Notes under the pieces: generated by a model | The model's database searches: none | Told to the model about the DNA's origin: nothing | The model's input: only the letters and a program-made list of their open reading frames with translations | Made by a program: the position numbers and the translations under genes | Part shown: piece after piece, positions 27,657 to 35,977 of the stretch | How positions within the stretch are numbered: position 1 is the first letter of the stretch | Layout: each line of letters starts with the position of its first letter | Origin: Chitinophaga pinensis DSM 2588 | Lineage (GTDB): Bacteria; Bacteroidota; Bacteroidia; Chitinophagales; Chitinophagaceae | Reading direction: 5' to 3' | DNA length: 64,000 nt | Assembly (NCBI RefSeq): GCF_000024005.1 | Contig: NC_013132.1 | Coordinates: forward strand, 3,156,001 to 3,220,000

Positions 27657-28445
27657 ATGTCAGTTCCCGATCTTAAAAGCGGTATGTTCTGTAAAGAATA
27701 TCTGCAGCCTGATGATCAGCTGCAGGACCATATACGTGCTTATATTGTCCTGCAGGCTGATTTTCCGGATCTTATCAGCCGCGATTACACTTTATTACCC
27801 CAGGTACATCCTTTACTGTTTTTTAATCTTGGGGAAACGCCTGCTGTACAGAACAGACACACCGGCGAATACCTGCGACAATACCTGCTCATTCCCGCAC
27901 ATCATCAATCACTCGCTTTCAGTATAGATCCGGCCATGAAAATACTGGCTGTACAAGGTGTAGCCGGCAGTGAAAGTCACCTGTTCCAGGATATTTTGCA
28001 ACTGGATCATATCCAGCAGCAGCTATTGCAATGTAAGGACGCACAAAGCATGTGTACCCTGCTGGATACTTTATTAGGGCAGCATTTGCAGCAGGAAAAA
28101 CAATATACCAGGAGTATACGCGATGCAGTGCGCATTATTCTGGATACTGGTGGTAATGTGATCATCCGTCAATTGGAACGCGCCACCTTTCAGACAAAAC
28201 GAACACTGGAAAGAGGGTTTCTTCTACAGACAGGGCTGCATCTTAAAATGTTTTGTCGCATCACCCGTTTCAGAAAAGCGATCGCGCACATAGAAAAAGA
28301 AAAACAATTGTGCTGGGCAAAACTGGCGCAGGACTGTGGTTATTACGATCAGACGCACTTCATCAATGAGTTCCATTATTTTGCGGGTTGTTTGCCAGGA
28401 GCCTATACCGGTACCCCTTCACTCTTCGAACAGGCGATCGCTTAA
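27657..28445 (+). CDS. AraC-family transcriptional regulator
   Basis: 262 aa from the ATG at 27657; the longer frame starts with TTG. The N-terminal half (about 1-140) is the small beta-rich sensor common in Bacteroidota AraC proteins (LQDHIRAYIVLQADFPD...LPQVHPLLFFNLGE). The C-terminal half carries two helix-turn-helix units: VIIRQLERATFQTKRTLERGF and CWAKLAQDCGYYDQTHFINEFHYFAG, the latter matching the conserved AraC second-HTH pattern. It lies just after the fucosidase gene on the same strand, a possible local target. Confidence 0.85.
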   Translation: MSVPDLKSGMFCKEYLQPDDQLQDHIRAYIVLQADFPDLISRDYTLLPQVHPLLFFNLGETPAVQNRHTGEYLRQYLLIPAHHQSLAFSIDPAMKILAVQGVAGSESHLFQDILQLDHIQQQLLQCKDAQSMCTLLDTLLGQHLQQEKQYTRSIRDAVRIILDTGGNVIIRQLERATFQTKRTLERGFLLQTGLHLKMFCRITRFRKAIAHIEKEKQLCWAKLAQDCGYYDQTHFINEFHYFAGCLPGAYTGTPSLFEQAIA

Positions 28446-28485
28446 AATTGTCACTTTTATCCGATGCCACCCTCATTTATTTTCC

Positions 28486-28493
28486 TAATTTTG
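28486..28493 (+). promoter_or_regulatory. Predicted -7 box upstream of the DsrE-like/TsdA-like pair
   Basis: TAATTTTG is a full match to TAnnTTTG. No clear -33 TTG is spaced correctly. A transcript would have a leader of about 115 nt that contains the inverted repeat GTATTC-CA-GAATAC (28533-28546). Confidence 0.35.
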
Positions 28494-28614
28494 TTCCTAG
28501 CACTTCTGTTTATACTTCACATGTAACCGGCCGTATTCCAGAATACCAATAATATAACCCCATCGGGCTAGTTTGTCGTTATGCCGCAACTGAACTGATA
28601 TAAAAATTGTACAC

Positions 28615-29313
28615 ATGGAAAATGCTGACCTGCTTACGAACCGCCGTGACTTCCTGGGTAAGATGATGCTGGGCGCAACCGCATTAGGTTTACCTGTACT
28701 TTCCTCATTACCGTTGCAAGCTGCTACAGCTGCTGCCACCACTGCTACCAACAGCGAGGACCCCGATGCCTGGATGAACAGGATCAAGGGGAAACACCGC
28801 ATGATCATCGATGTTCCTCGTCCACATGAGATCATGCCTTTTGCCTGGGCACGTGTCTTTTTACTCACGAATGAAGCTACTGGCGTCCCTGAAAAAGATT
28901 GCGGCGTGGTAGTCGTCTTGCGTCATGATGCGATTCCTTATGCCATGAAAGATGACTTATGGGCCAAATATAAATTTGGCGAAGTATTTAAGGCTGACGA
29001 TCCGCTGACGAAAACGCCTGCCACCAGGAATCCTTTCTGGCAGCCCAAACCAGGAGATTTTAAAGTGCCGGGTGTGGGTAATGTAGCCATTGGTATCAAT
29101 GAACTACAGGAGAGCGGCGTGATGTTCTGCGTCTGTAATGTTGCGTTGACAGTTTATAGCGCCGTTGTTGCCCAGCAGATGGGCACCGAAGCGGAAGAAG
29201 TGAAGAAAGACTGGATGGCCGGCATATTACCAGGTGTGCAGGTTGTACCCTCTGGTGTATGGGCGATAGGTCGTGCGCAGGAAAAGAATTGTTCGTATTG
29301 TTTCGCTGGTTGA
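28615..29313 (+). CDS. Tat-exported DsrE-like protein
   Basis: 232 aa. The N-terminus has a twin-arginine signal (NRRDFLGKMMLGATALGLP). The mature part has an alternating alpha/beta layout resembling the DsrE/F-type sulfur-relay fold: VFLLTNEAT, CGVVVVLRHDAIPYAM, SGVMFCVCNVAL with a Cys pair, and PSGVWAIGRAQEKNCSYCF. In this fold a Cys on the strand after the central loop carries persulfide sulfur; FCVC is the natural candidate. Export through Tat suggests it folds, or binds a cofactor, in the cytoplasm. The gene is 17 nt upstream of a TsdA-like dihaem cytochrome, supporting a role in periplasmic sulfur compound metabolism. Substrate is not known. Confidence 0.65.
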   Translation: MENADLLTNRRDFLGKMMLGATALGLPVLSSLPLQAATAAATTATNSEDPDAWMNRIKGKHRMIIDVPRPHEIMPFAWARVFLLTNEATGVPEKDCGVVVVLRHDAIPYAMKDDLWAKYKFGEVFKADDPLTKTPATRNPFWQPKPGDFKVPGVGNVAIGINELQESGVMFCVCNVALTVYSAVVAQQMGTEAEEVKKDWMAGILPGVQVVPSGVWAIGRAQEKNCSYCFAG

Positions 29314-29330
29314 TCTGCCAATCATAGGCT

Positions 29331-30251
29331 ATGTACTTTCGTATACCGTTACTGTCCGGCTACATCGTAGCAGGTGTTATAGCCATGTCTGTCTCCTGTA
29401 AAAGGGTGGAGCACGTCTGGACAGCGCCTGATACCGCCAGTATTCCGCATAATACATCCGGAGATCTGATCCGGTATGGAAGGGATCTGATTGTGCATAC
29501 CGCTGTCTATCTGGGCCCTGGTGGCAAGGTAGCCGCTATCAGCAACGGGATGAACTGCCAGAATTGTCACCTGGAAGCGGGGACGAAATTCATGGGAAAT
29601 AATTATGCGGCAACAGCGGCCAACTATCCCCGTTACCGCGATAGGAGCGGAACGATTGAATCGCTGGATAAGCGTATAAACGATTGTCTTATCAGAAGTC
29701 TGAACGGCTCACCGCTTGATAGAAAGAGTCGTGAGATGCAGGCAATGATCGCCTATATCGAATGGGTTGGAATGACAGTGAATAATGGCGCTAAGCCGCC
29801 CGGCAGTGGTATCAGAGAGCTGCCCTATTTACTTCGGGCGGCTGATACGTCAAAAGGGAGACTGGTATTTGAAAGTAAATGCCGGGAATGTCATGGTGCA
29901 GATGGAATGGGAAAGTATGATCCGCTGACAAAAGAATATGTTTACCCTCCATTGTGGGGACCGCGTAGTTATAATAACGGTGCCGGTATCTTCAGACTGT
30001 CAAAATTTGCCGGATATATCAAAGCTAATATGCCATTGAACAATGCACATCTGACAGATGAAGAAGCCTGGGATGTAGCAGCGTTTGTAAATTCCCAACC
30101 GAGAACGGAGAAATTGTTTGAGAAGGATTGGCCTGATCTGAACACAAAACCCCCTGATGTTGCAACAGTACCGTTTGCGGATACGTTTTCTGCTATGCAG
30201 CATAAGTATGGTCCATTTGGGGTGATTGTGAAAAGCAGGAAGAAGCACTAA
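29331..30251 (+). CDS. TsdA-like dihaem cytochrome c (thiosulfate dehydrogenase-type), lipoprotein
   Basis: 306 aa. The signal sequence ends in a lipobox (MSVSC, Cys23). Two c-type haem sites are present: Cys76-x-x-Cys-His80 (NCQNCH) and Cys184-x-x-Cys-His188 (CRECHG). Between them, INDCLIRSLNG (Cys119) and EMQAMIAYIEWVG match the TsdA family pattern, where a Cys after the first haem site serves as the unusual axial ligand of the active-site haem. TsdA enzymes oxidise thiosulfate to tetrathionate, or work in reverse. The gene follows the DsrE-like gene by 17 nt. A terminator hairpin overlaps its stop codon. Confidence 0.75.
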   Translation: MYFRIPLLSGYIVAGVIAMSVSCKRVEHVWTAPDTASIPHNTSGDLIRYGRDLIVHTAVYLGPGGKVAAISNGMNCQNCHLEAGTKFMGNNYAATAANYPRYRDRSGTIESLDKRINDCLIRSLNGSPLDRKSREMQAMIAYIEWVGMTVNNGAKPPGSGIRELPYLLRAADTSKGRLVFESKCRECHGADGMGKYDPLTKEYVYPPLWGPRSYNNGAGIFRLSKFAGYIKANMPLNNAHLTDEEAWDVAAFVNSQPRTEKLFEKDWPDLNTKPPDVATVPFADTFSAMQHKYGPFGVIVKSRKKH

Positions 30252-30276
30252 TCACAATAACGGTTAGTGCTTCTTA
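30240..30276. terminator. Terminator overlapping the cytochrome stop codon
   Basis: A 12-bp stem (about 30240-30251 with 30264-30275) and 12-nt loop. It ends the TsdA-like transcript and also faces the broken minus-strand gene ending at 30281. Confidence 0.7.
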
Positions 30277-30280
30277 ATAG

Positions 30281-30503
30281 CTAGTTGTTGTTTTGGCTTT
30301 TACGTTTCTTTTTCATTAATTGCTGGTAGATGATTGCTGGAATTGACTTAGGCTGATGTCTGTAAGGCTCCCCGGGAATATTGCCATCCAGTCATACCCT
30401 CAACAGGAAGTAGTTTACTGATGTCAACGCCAGGCAGTTTGTAAATCAGATTTTCAAGCGCATGTTCATCTATTCTTTATGTTTTGATATTTTTTCTCCA
30501 CAT
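30281..30503 (-). pseudogene. Broken small gene, copy 1
   Basis: Read from the ATG at 30503 it starts MWRK and continues in frame through a TAA stop near residue 9, then RIDEHALENLIYKLPGVDIS, KLLPVEGMTGWQY, and after a +1 shift PYRHQPKSIPAIIYQQLMK to a stop at 30281. It is clearly homologous to copy 2 (30528-30749): both share DE-A--NLIYKLPGVD-SKL-P---MTGW-Y and RHQ-KS. Length 223 nt shows a one-base insertion relative to an intact 74-codon gene. I do not recognise the family. An alternative is sequencing error, but a stop plus a shift in one copy argues for decay. Confidence 0.6.
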
Positions 30504-30527
30504 TTTCGGGTGTCAACTATTAGATAA

Positions 30528-30749
30528 TTACTCATTACGTTTGTTTCGTTCCTTTTCCATGAACTGCTCACACATCATTTGAGCATAGGATTTTTCTGAT
30601 GTCTGTCAGGGACAAATCCCCAGGGATATAACCATCCCGTCATACTGTCGGTAGGAATTAGTTTACTGACATCAACACCAGGCAATTTGTAAATGAGATT
30701 TTTAACTGCATATTCATCTATTTCTTTTTGTTTAGATTTTTCTCCACAT
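30528..30749 (-). pseudogene. Broken small gene, copy 2
   Basis: Starts MWRK at the ATG 30749, shifts frame in an A run, then reads KQKEIDEYAVKNLIYKLPGV, DVSKLIPTDSMTGWLYPWGF, VPDRHQ, shifts back in a second A run, and ends KSYAQMMCEQFMEKERNKRNE-type sequence at a stop at 30528. The two shifts cancel, giving 222 nt (74 codons). It sits 25 nt upstream of copy 1 on the same strand and downstream of the 30823 membrane protein. No family recognised; the Lys/Glu-rich tail and absence of signal suggest a small cytosolic protein. Confidence 0.6.
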
Positions 30750-30822
30750 ATGATGATTGGTTTTTGGTGAAATTACTGAATTAATATTCGGATTGGTTAA
30801 TGATTCATTCTTTTTTTGATAT

Positions 30823-31338
30823 TTATGTTATTCCAGATGCAGTACAGGTAAGGGATGAAAGCAGTTGTTGCAAAATAAAATGCGAGGTTGTAGAACGTTG
30901 TTTTACGTAGTAGTCTGATTCTTCTTTTATCAATGTTTTTTCAAGTTCAGATAAGTAATTTGTCTTTACGTAAAGGTCTACTTGTTCCTGGGACATACCC
31001 TGATATTCGTAGAATTGCTTAGTATATCTATAATACACCTCAGGATCCCTGAGCATTTTGAGTCTCTCCGGCAACATCTGCAACACCGCAAACACCAACG
31101 ACACCCCAAACAACGCCCCAAAACCATAAAACGCCCAATAAAACCCAACATCCCGTACCGCCTTCTCAATAAACAATTTCTGACACACTGGTACCAGAAA
31201 AATACACAACGCAGAATATAACACTAACAACGTAGTGAACTTCTCCGTATTCTTCTGCAACGCATTCGCATACTGCTCCAGCCGCTGCTCATTTAACTCA
31301 ATGATATAGACAGGATCATAGAATGGCTTGCTCCCCAT
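30823..31338 (-). CDS. Membrane protein of unknown function, C-terminus probably frameshifted
   Basis: 171 aa as read. Two transmembrane helices (about 37-55 and 68-92: LLVLYSALCIFLVPV, AFYGFGALFGVSLVFAVL) follow a charged N-terminus, then a charged helical region (EVYYRYTKQFYEYQG). After about residue 142 the reading frame looks wrong: a +1 frame continues as LRKTTFYNLAFYFATTAF, IPYLYCIWNN to a stop at 30797 and would form a third membrane helix. A one-base deletion near 30905-30915 therefore probably truncates the real protein (about 180 aa). The plus strand here is unusually C/A-rich, unlike the neighbours. It may be cotranscribed with the two broken small genes below. Function unknown. 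Confidence 0.55.
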   Translation of the reverse strand: MGSKPFYDPVYIIELNEQRLEQYANALQKNTEKFTTLLVLYSALCIFLVPVCQKLFIEKAVRDVGFYWAFYGFGALFGVSLVFAVLQMLPERLKMLRDPEVYYRYTKQFYEYQGMSQEQVDLYVKTNYLSELEKTLIKEESDYYVKQRSTTSHFILQQLLSSLTCTASGIT

Positions 31339-31534
31339 AACGAAAGTGTTAAGATTAACAAACTAAAAACAAAATGATTGCCGGAGTATTCAATTCGTGA
31401 GAGATAACTGCACCTGCAGCCAGAGACTAAAATACATACGAAATTTAGACTCTCAAAAAATTATTGTAGATTCTCTTAACATTAAGATAATTTTAATTTT
31501 CTTGCTGAAAGTATCAACTTGCCATTATAATAGC

Positions 31535-32440
31535 ATGTCGATGAAACGTACCATTCTTTTACCATTAGCAGCTGTATTATTCACAGCAAATGTTTGCGCA
31601 CAACAGAAAACTGATGTGCAGGCCCACCGCGGAGGCAGAGGATTAATGCCTGAAAATACCATTCCCGCTATGTTACACGCCATTGACCTGGGAGTAAGAA
31701 CCCTGGAACTGGACTGTGTAATCTCTTCAGATAAAAAAGTAGTCGTGTCGCATGATGTGTTCATGTCGTCTGAGTTTATCCGGAAACCTGATGGTTCGGA
31801 TATTCAGAAGGAAGAGGAGAAGCAGTATGCGTTATATACCATGACTTACGACAGTATCCGTAAGTTTGATGTAGGCGCTAAACCTTATGCGAAATTCCCT
31901 GAACAGGTAAAGATAAAGGCATATAAGCCTTTGTTGTCTGATCTGATTGATAGTGTAGAAACATATATTAAAAAGCATCACCTGAAACCGGTGAACTATA
32001 ACATTGAAACAAAATGTTCTCCGGACGGGGATGATAAATTTCATCCTAAACCGGATGTGTTTGCAGGTCTGGTGATGGATGTGATAAAGAAAAAGAAAAT
32101 TGCAGACAAAGTGACGATACAGTCTTTTGATCCGCGTACGCTCCAGGTGATCCACAAAACGGATCCTAAACAGGTACTGGCATTCCTTGTGATGAACAAA
32201 TATAGCCTGACGGATAACCTGCAGAAACTAGGATTCACGCCTGCGATCTACAGTCCGTATTACCTGATGGTAACACCTGAACTGGTAAAGGAAGCACATG
32301 AAAAGAAGGTAAAAGTATTACCCTGGACGGTGAACGAACCGGCTGAGATGGAGAAGATGATGTCAATGGAAGTGGATGGTATCATTACCGATTACCCGGA
32401 CAGACTGATAAAGATAGCAGGCCGCTATCAACAGCAATAA
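31535..32440 (+). CDS. Secreted glycerophosphodiester phosphodiesterase
   Basis: 301 aa from the ATG at 31535 (a second in-frame ATG is at 31541; the open frame runs up to 31397). Signal peptide ending ANVCAQ. The TIM barrel shows the GDPD catalytic set: QAHRGGRGLMPENT (His, Arg, and Glu ligand), TLELDCVISSDKKVVVSHD with metal ligands and the second catalytic His, and the C-terminal VLPWTVNEPAEM...GIITDYPD. It hydrolyses glycerophosphodiesters to glycerol-3-phosphate and an alcohol in the periplasm. It is followed by a terminator shared with a convergent sulfatase gene and appears monocistronic. Confidence 0.9.
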   Translation: MSMKRTILLPLAAVLFTANVCAQQKTDVQAHRGGRGLMPENTIPAMLHAIDLGVRTLELDCVISSDKKVVVSHDVFMSSEFIRKPDGSDIQKEEEKQYALYTMTYDSIRKFDVGAKPYAKFPEQVKIKAYKPLLSDLIDSVETYIKKHHLKPVNYNIETKCSPDGDDKFHPKPDVFAGLVMDVIKKKKIADKVTIQSFDPRTLQVIHKTDPKQVLAFLVMNKYSLTDNLQKLGFTPAIYSPYYLMVTPELVKEAHEKKVKVLPWTVNEPAEMEKMMSMEVDGIITDYPDRLIKIAGRYQQQ

Positions 32441-32470
32441 AAAAGAAGGGGGCTCAAATGGCCCCCTTTA
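32441..32470. terminator. Bidirectional terminator between GDPD and sulfatase genes
   Basis: AAGGGGGC (32446-32453) pairs with GCCCCCTT (32461-32468) around a 7-nt loop; A-rich and T-rich flanks serve both strands. Confidence 0.85.
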
Positions 32471-33838
32471 TTATTGTTGTACGACTTCGTTGATCCATTT
32501 CAGGTATTGCTCTTTTAAGGAAGAGACAATCTCCGGATGTTGTGCTGCCAGGTTCTTCGCTTCTGAAGTATCCTGTTGCAGATTCACCAGGAAGAGGTCG
32601 TCCGGGCCTGTTTCTGCTTTCTTCGCACTGGAAGGATTGTGCAGGAGTTTCCAGTTACCTTGTCTGACAGCCCACTGCGGATTCTCCTTCGTGCCCTGCG
32701 ATTGCCAGAAGAAAATGTCATGAGGAGAGCTGGTCTTGGAAGAAGTGATCACCTGCTGAATATCTTTTCCGTCAATCTTCCGCTGCGGTAAAGCCACTTT
32801 ACAAAGTCCGGCCAATGTAGGATACCAGTCGATATTTACACACAGCTGATCACGTACCTCGTTCTTTGGCAGATGTCCAGTCCAGCGGATAATAGCCGGA
32901 ACACGGATGCCACCTTCAAACAGACTGAATTTCGCCCCTCTGTACGGACCGGTAAAACCGCCACCGCCAAAGCTTCTGTCCTCTGTGGAATGTCCCTGAT
33001 CGGACTGGAATACAACGATCGTATTCTCCGCCAGTCCGAGACGGTCCAGCTGCTGTAATACCTGTCCGATCTTTTCGTCCATTGTGGAAACTGCGGCAGC
33101 ATACATTCTGCGTGGCGCCGGCAGATCTTTGTAATATTGTCTCCATTTCTCCTGTCCCTGTAAAGGGTAGTGGGGCATATTGATCGCCCAGTACAGGAAG
33201 AAAGGCTTATCAGCCCGCTTGTTTTTCTCCAGGAATCCGTTTACTTCCTGTACTGTCAGGTCAGCAAAGAACTTCCCATCCTCCCAGATCTCCTGCCCGT
33301 TTCTCCACAGGTCATGTCTGTTAGGTCCCGCCCAGTAGAAATAATGTGAATAATTATCTATACAACCACCCATAAAACCAAAGGAATAGTCAAATCCCTG
33401 TTGATTCGGCATGGTCTCCGGTGAATAACCGATATGCCACTTACCGATGTGCGCTGTCGTATAGCCGCCATCTTTAAACATTTCTGCCATGGTATACTGC
33501 GATCCCGGCATTCCGGCATGTCCTTCCTCACTGGGTGCATTATTATCCAGTTGTGCACGCTGTGGATACCTGCCCGTCAGCAGGGATGCGCGGGAAGGAG
33601 AACATACTGGCGCTGCTGCGTAGAACTGGCTGAAGAGAACCCCCTCCTTGGCCAGACGGTCGATATTAGGGGTATGCAGATCCTTGGCGCCATAACAATT
33701 CACATCCAGGGTGCCCTGGTCGTCAGTGTAAATTATAAGTACATTCGGCCTTTTCTGTTGCTGTGCAAACAGTGGCGCCGCCATAAAACAAGACAGCGCA
33801 ACCATGGCACTTAAGCGTCTGATTCTCATCGGTAACAT
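32471..33838 (-). CDS. Secreted type I sulfatase
   Basis: 455 aa; an internal ATG at 33829 is an equally good start. Signal peptide ending APLFAQ. The alkaline-phosphatase-fold core is clear: NVLIIYTDDQG with the metal-binding Asp pair, the formylglycine site Cys79 in VCSPSRASLLTGR (CxPSR), HIGKWHIGY with the catalytic Lys/His, and VFQSDQGHSTED. The Cys form needs an anaerobic- or FGE-type maturase encoded elsewhere. Substrate is probably a sulfated polysaccharide or other sulfate ester, which cannot be fixed from sequence. No sugar uptake locus is directly adjacent. Confidence 0.92.
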   Translation of the reverse strand: MLPMRIRRLSAMVALSCFMAAPLFAQQQKRPNVLIIYTDDQGTLDVNCYGAKDLHTPNIDRLAKEGVLFSQFYAAAPVCSPSRASLLTGRYPQRAQLDNNAPSEEGHAGMPGSQYTMAEMFKDGGYTTAHIGKWHIGYSPETMPNQQGFDYSFGFMGGCIDNYSHYFYWAGPNRHDLWRNGQEIWEDGKFFADLTVQEVNGFLEKNKRADKPFFLYWAINMPHYPLQGQEKWRQYYKDLPAPRRMYAAAVSTMDEKIGQVLQQLDRLGLAENTIVVFQSDQGHSTEDRSFGGGGFTGPYRGAKFSLFEGGIRVPAIIRWTGHLPKNEVRDQLCVNIDWYPTLAGLCKVALPQRKIDGKDIQQVITSSKTSSPHDIFFWQSQGTKENPQWAVRQGNWKLLHNPSSAKKAETGPDDLFLVNLQQDTSEAKNLAAQHPEIVSSLKEQYLKWINEVVQQ

Positions 33839-33938
33839 GATTTTTAAACTAAAAACGGAACAGACAAGATATAAAAATCGGGATAAGTTCTGTATAACTT
33901 CAGGATGACTGGCATAAGAATATATATACTTATATTAA

Positions 33939-33946
33939 TATATTTG
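33939..33946 (+). promoter_or_regulatory. Predicted -7 box of the 33968 gene
   Basis: TATATTTG is an exact TAnnTTTG match, 22 nt before the ATG. No clear -33 TTG. Confidence 0.4.
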
Positions 33947-33967
33947 CTTTAAACTAATATTTCCCTG

Positions 33968-34462
33968 ATGGCATTCCGAGGGTTTCTTCCTTATATCGGC
34001 ATTGTTGTGTGTTTTGGCATAATTTATTGGTTAACAATGATGATTCCGAACAACGTACTTTATCTAGGTTTCAAGAGTAGTCTGCTGGAAGCGGATCGCA
34101 AAACTATATATCAGGGATGGATCTTTACCTATGGTTTATCGTTTAGCCTCTTGTTGCTGAACGTCGCGGAATTATTATCCTCTAAAGAAGACCGTTATTG
34201 GCTGCGGATCGGTAAATCCCTGCTGACTATCATATTTACTTATGCTGCAGGCGCTGTTGTGTTCCTGCTGATGAATACAGAAGAATACAATATGTACCTC
34301 TATGCCCGGGATATCCCCGCCGGCGTTTACTGTTGTGTCGCCCTTGCTATCACCACCGGGCTGCTGCTTGTATTACAGTTAATAAGTACCCGTCTCAGGG
34401 CCAGAGCAGGCGCTGCTTTCCTGGAAGAATATCTCCCGTCCTGGCTCCGGTTTGACAGATAA
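33968..34462 (+). CDS. Four-helix membrane protein of unknown function
   Basis: 164 aa with four hydrophobic segments (about 8-26, 52-66, 82-101 and 118-140) and short charged loops; the C-terminus is cytosolic-like and basic (RLRARAGAAFLEEYL). No signal peptide distinct from the first helix. I do not recognise a family. It precedes the DEAD-box helicase gene, which has its own promoter-like box, so it may be independent. Confidence 0.65.
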   Translation: MAFRGFLPYIGIVVCFGIIYWLTMMIPNNVLYLGFKSSLLEADRKTIYQGWIFTYGLSFSLLLLNVAELLSSKEDRYWLRIGKSLLTIIFTYAAGAVVFLLMNTEEYNMYLYARDIPAGVYCCVALAITTGLLLVLQLISTRLRARAGAAFLEEYLPSWLRFDR

Positions 34463-34496
34463 TGCCCGTCAGGCAACGAATGTGCAGGATTAGCAG

Positions 34497-34504
34497 TACC
34501 TTTG
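34497..34504 (+). promoter_or_regulatory. Predicted -7 box of the DEAD-box helicase gene
   Basis: TACCTTTG is an exact TAnnTTTG match. The start site would fall near 34510, about 16 nt before the ATG at 34526. No well-placed -33 TTG. Confidence 0.45.
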
Positions 34505-34525
34505 CCGTTCATTTTTATCAGTATT

Positions 34526-35866
34526 ATGACTTTTGATGACTTAAACCTGAGCAGACCTTTACTCAATGCACTGGAAGACCTGGGCTATAAAACGCCTACG
34601 GTCATACAGCAAAAGGTGTTCTCAGTAGTGATGTCCGGTCAGGATGTATGTGGCATTGCCCAGACTGGTACGGGAAAGACCTTCGCTTATCTGCTGCCCT
34701 GTCTGCGACAGTTTAAATTCTCCAAAGAACGCTTTCCGCAATTACTTATCCTGGTGCCTACCCGTGAACTGGTGGTACAGGTAGTAGACGCTGTTAAACA
34801 GCTGACGCCTTATATGAGCGTAGAAATAGCCGGTTTTTACGGAGGTGTGAATATGAATCCGCAAATGGAGACCGCCTCCGGTAAACTGGACGTAGTAGTC
34901 GCTACTCCCGGCCGCCTGGTAGATATTGTGTTGAGCGGTACGCTGAAACTCAAGGCGATTAAAAGAATCGTTATCGATGAGATGGATGAGATGCTGAATC
35001 TCGGTTTTCGTCCGCAGGTAGAGCGTATCCTTGATCTCTTGCCTGTCAGAAGACAAAATCTCCTGTTTTCCGCTACCATTACCGAGGATGTGGAAAAGCT
35101 GATACAAACACATTTTAACGCGCCCGCTACCGTAGAAGCAGCACCGGCAGGTACGCCGCTGAAAAATATCAGCCAGTCAGCCTATGACGTGCCGAACTTC
35201 TATACAAAAGTGAATCTCCTTGAACTGCTGCTGGCAAAAGACAGCTCTATGAACAAGGTGCTGGTATTTGTCGCCACCAAGGAAATGGCTAATGACCTGT
35301 ACGAGCAACTGGAAACCAAGTTCCCCGAACAGGCAGGCGTGATTCATTCCAATAAGGCGCAGAACCACCGTTTTAATACAGTTAATAAATTCAAAGACGG
35401 TAGCTACCGTTTTATCATCGCTACAGATATCATCGCCAGAGGTCTGGATATTGCAGAAGTATCACATGTGATCAGCTTTGATACACCGGAAGTACCCGAA
35501 AGCTATATGCACCGTATCGGAAGAACCGGTCGTGCTGATAAAGAAGGGCATTCCATCCTGTTTACCAAACCACAGGAGAAAGAAAACAAAGACAATATCG
35601 AGGAACTGATGAATTATCAGATTCCTGTATTGCCTTTACCTGAAGAACTGGTAATCTCTGACGTGCTGACCGAAGATGAAAAACCACAGGTGAAAATGAA
35701 GAACTTCCTGATCAAATTACCTAGCAGAGAGGAAGCAGGACCAGCCTTCCATGAGAAATCAGCAAAGAATAAAAAAGTAAATGTGAAGATCCGTCATGCG
35801 GATAAGATGAAGCTGAAGTATGGTAAGCCCAAAACGAGAGGTGCGAAACCGAAAAGAAAACGATAG
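34526..35866 (+). CDS. DEAD-box ATP-dependent RNA helicase (RhlE-like)
   Basis: 446 aa from the ATG at 34526; the longer frame starts at a TTG. Motifs in order: Q-motif (FDDLNLSRPLLNALEDLGYKTPT), I (AQTGTGKT), Ia (PTRELVVQ), II as DEMD at 151-154 in place of DEAD, III (SAT), IV-V (ATDIIARGLD) and VI (HRIGRTGR). The Ala-to-Met change in motif II keeps both acidic residues and should not abolish ATP hydrolysis. The tail is very basic (KMKLKYGKPKTRGAKPKRKR), typical of RNA-binding extensions. Likely roles are ribosome assembly or cold-stress RNA remodelling. A strong terminator follows. Confidence 0.93.
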   Translation: MTFDDLNLSRPLLNALEDLGYKTPTVIQQKVFSVVMSGQDVCGIAQTGTGKTFAYLLPCLRQFKFSKERFPQLLILVPTRELVVQVVDAVKQLTPYMSVEIAGFYGGVNMNPQMETASGKLDVVVATPGRLVDIVLSGTLKLKAIKRIVIDEMDEMLNLGFRPQVERILDLLPVRRQNLLFSATITEDVEKLIQTHFNAPATVEAAPAGTPLKNISQSAYDVPNFYTKVNLLELLLAKDSSMNKVLVFVATKEMANDLYEQLETKFPEQAGVIHSNKAQNHRFNTVNKFKDGSYRFIIATDIIARGLDIAEVSHVISFDTPEVPESYMHRIGRTGRADKEGHSILFTKPQEKENKDNIEELMNYQIPVLPLPEELVISDVLTEDEKPQVKMKNFLIKLPSREEAGPAFHEKSAKNKKVNVKIRHADKMKLKYGKPKTRGAKPKRKR

Positions 35867-35888
35867 TTATAAACGACTATAAAAAATT

Positions 35889-35920
35889 AGAGGCGTTCGC
35901 AATTAGCGAACGCCTCTTTT
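35889..35920. terminator. Terminator of the DEAD-box helicase gene
   Basis: Perfect 12-bp stem (35889-35900 with 35906-35917) with a 5-nt loop and T run; the A run upstream may let it serve the convergent GH2 gene too. Confidence 0.9.
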
Positions 35921-35977
35921 CGTATGCCATCAAAATAGTTCAGCATATAGTTACTATGAAAAGTTCTTACCTACTGC

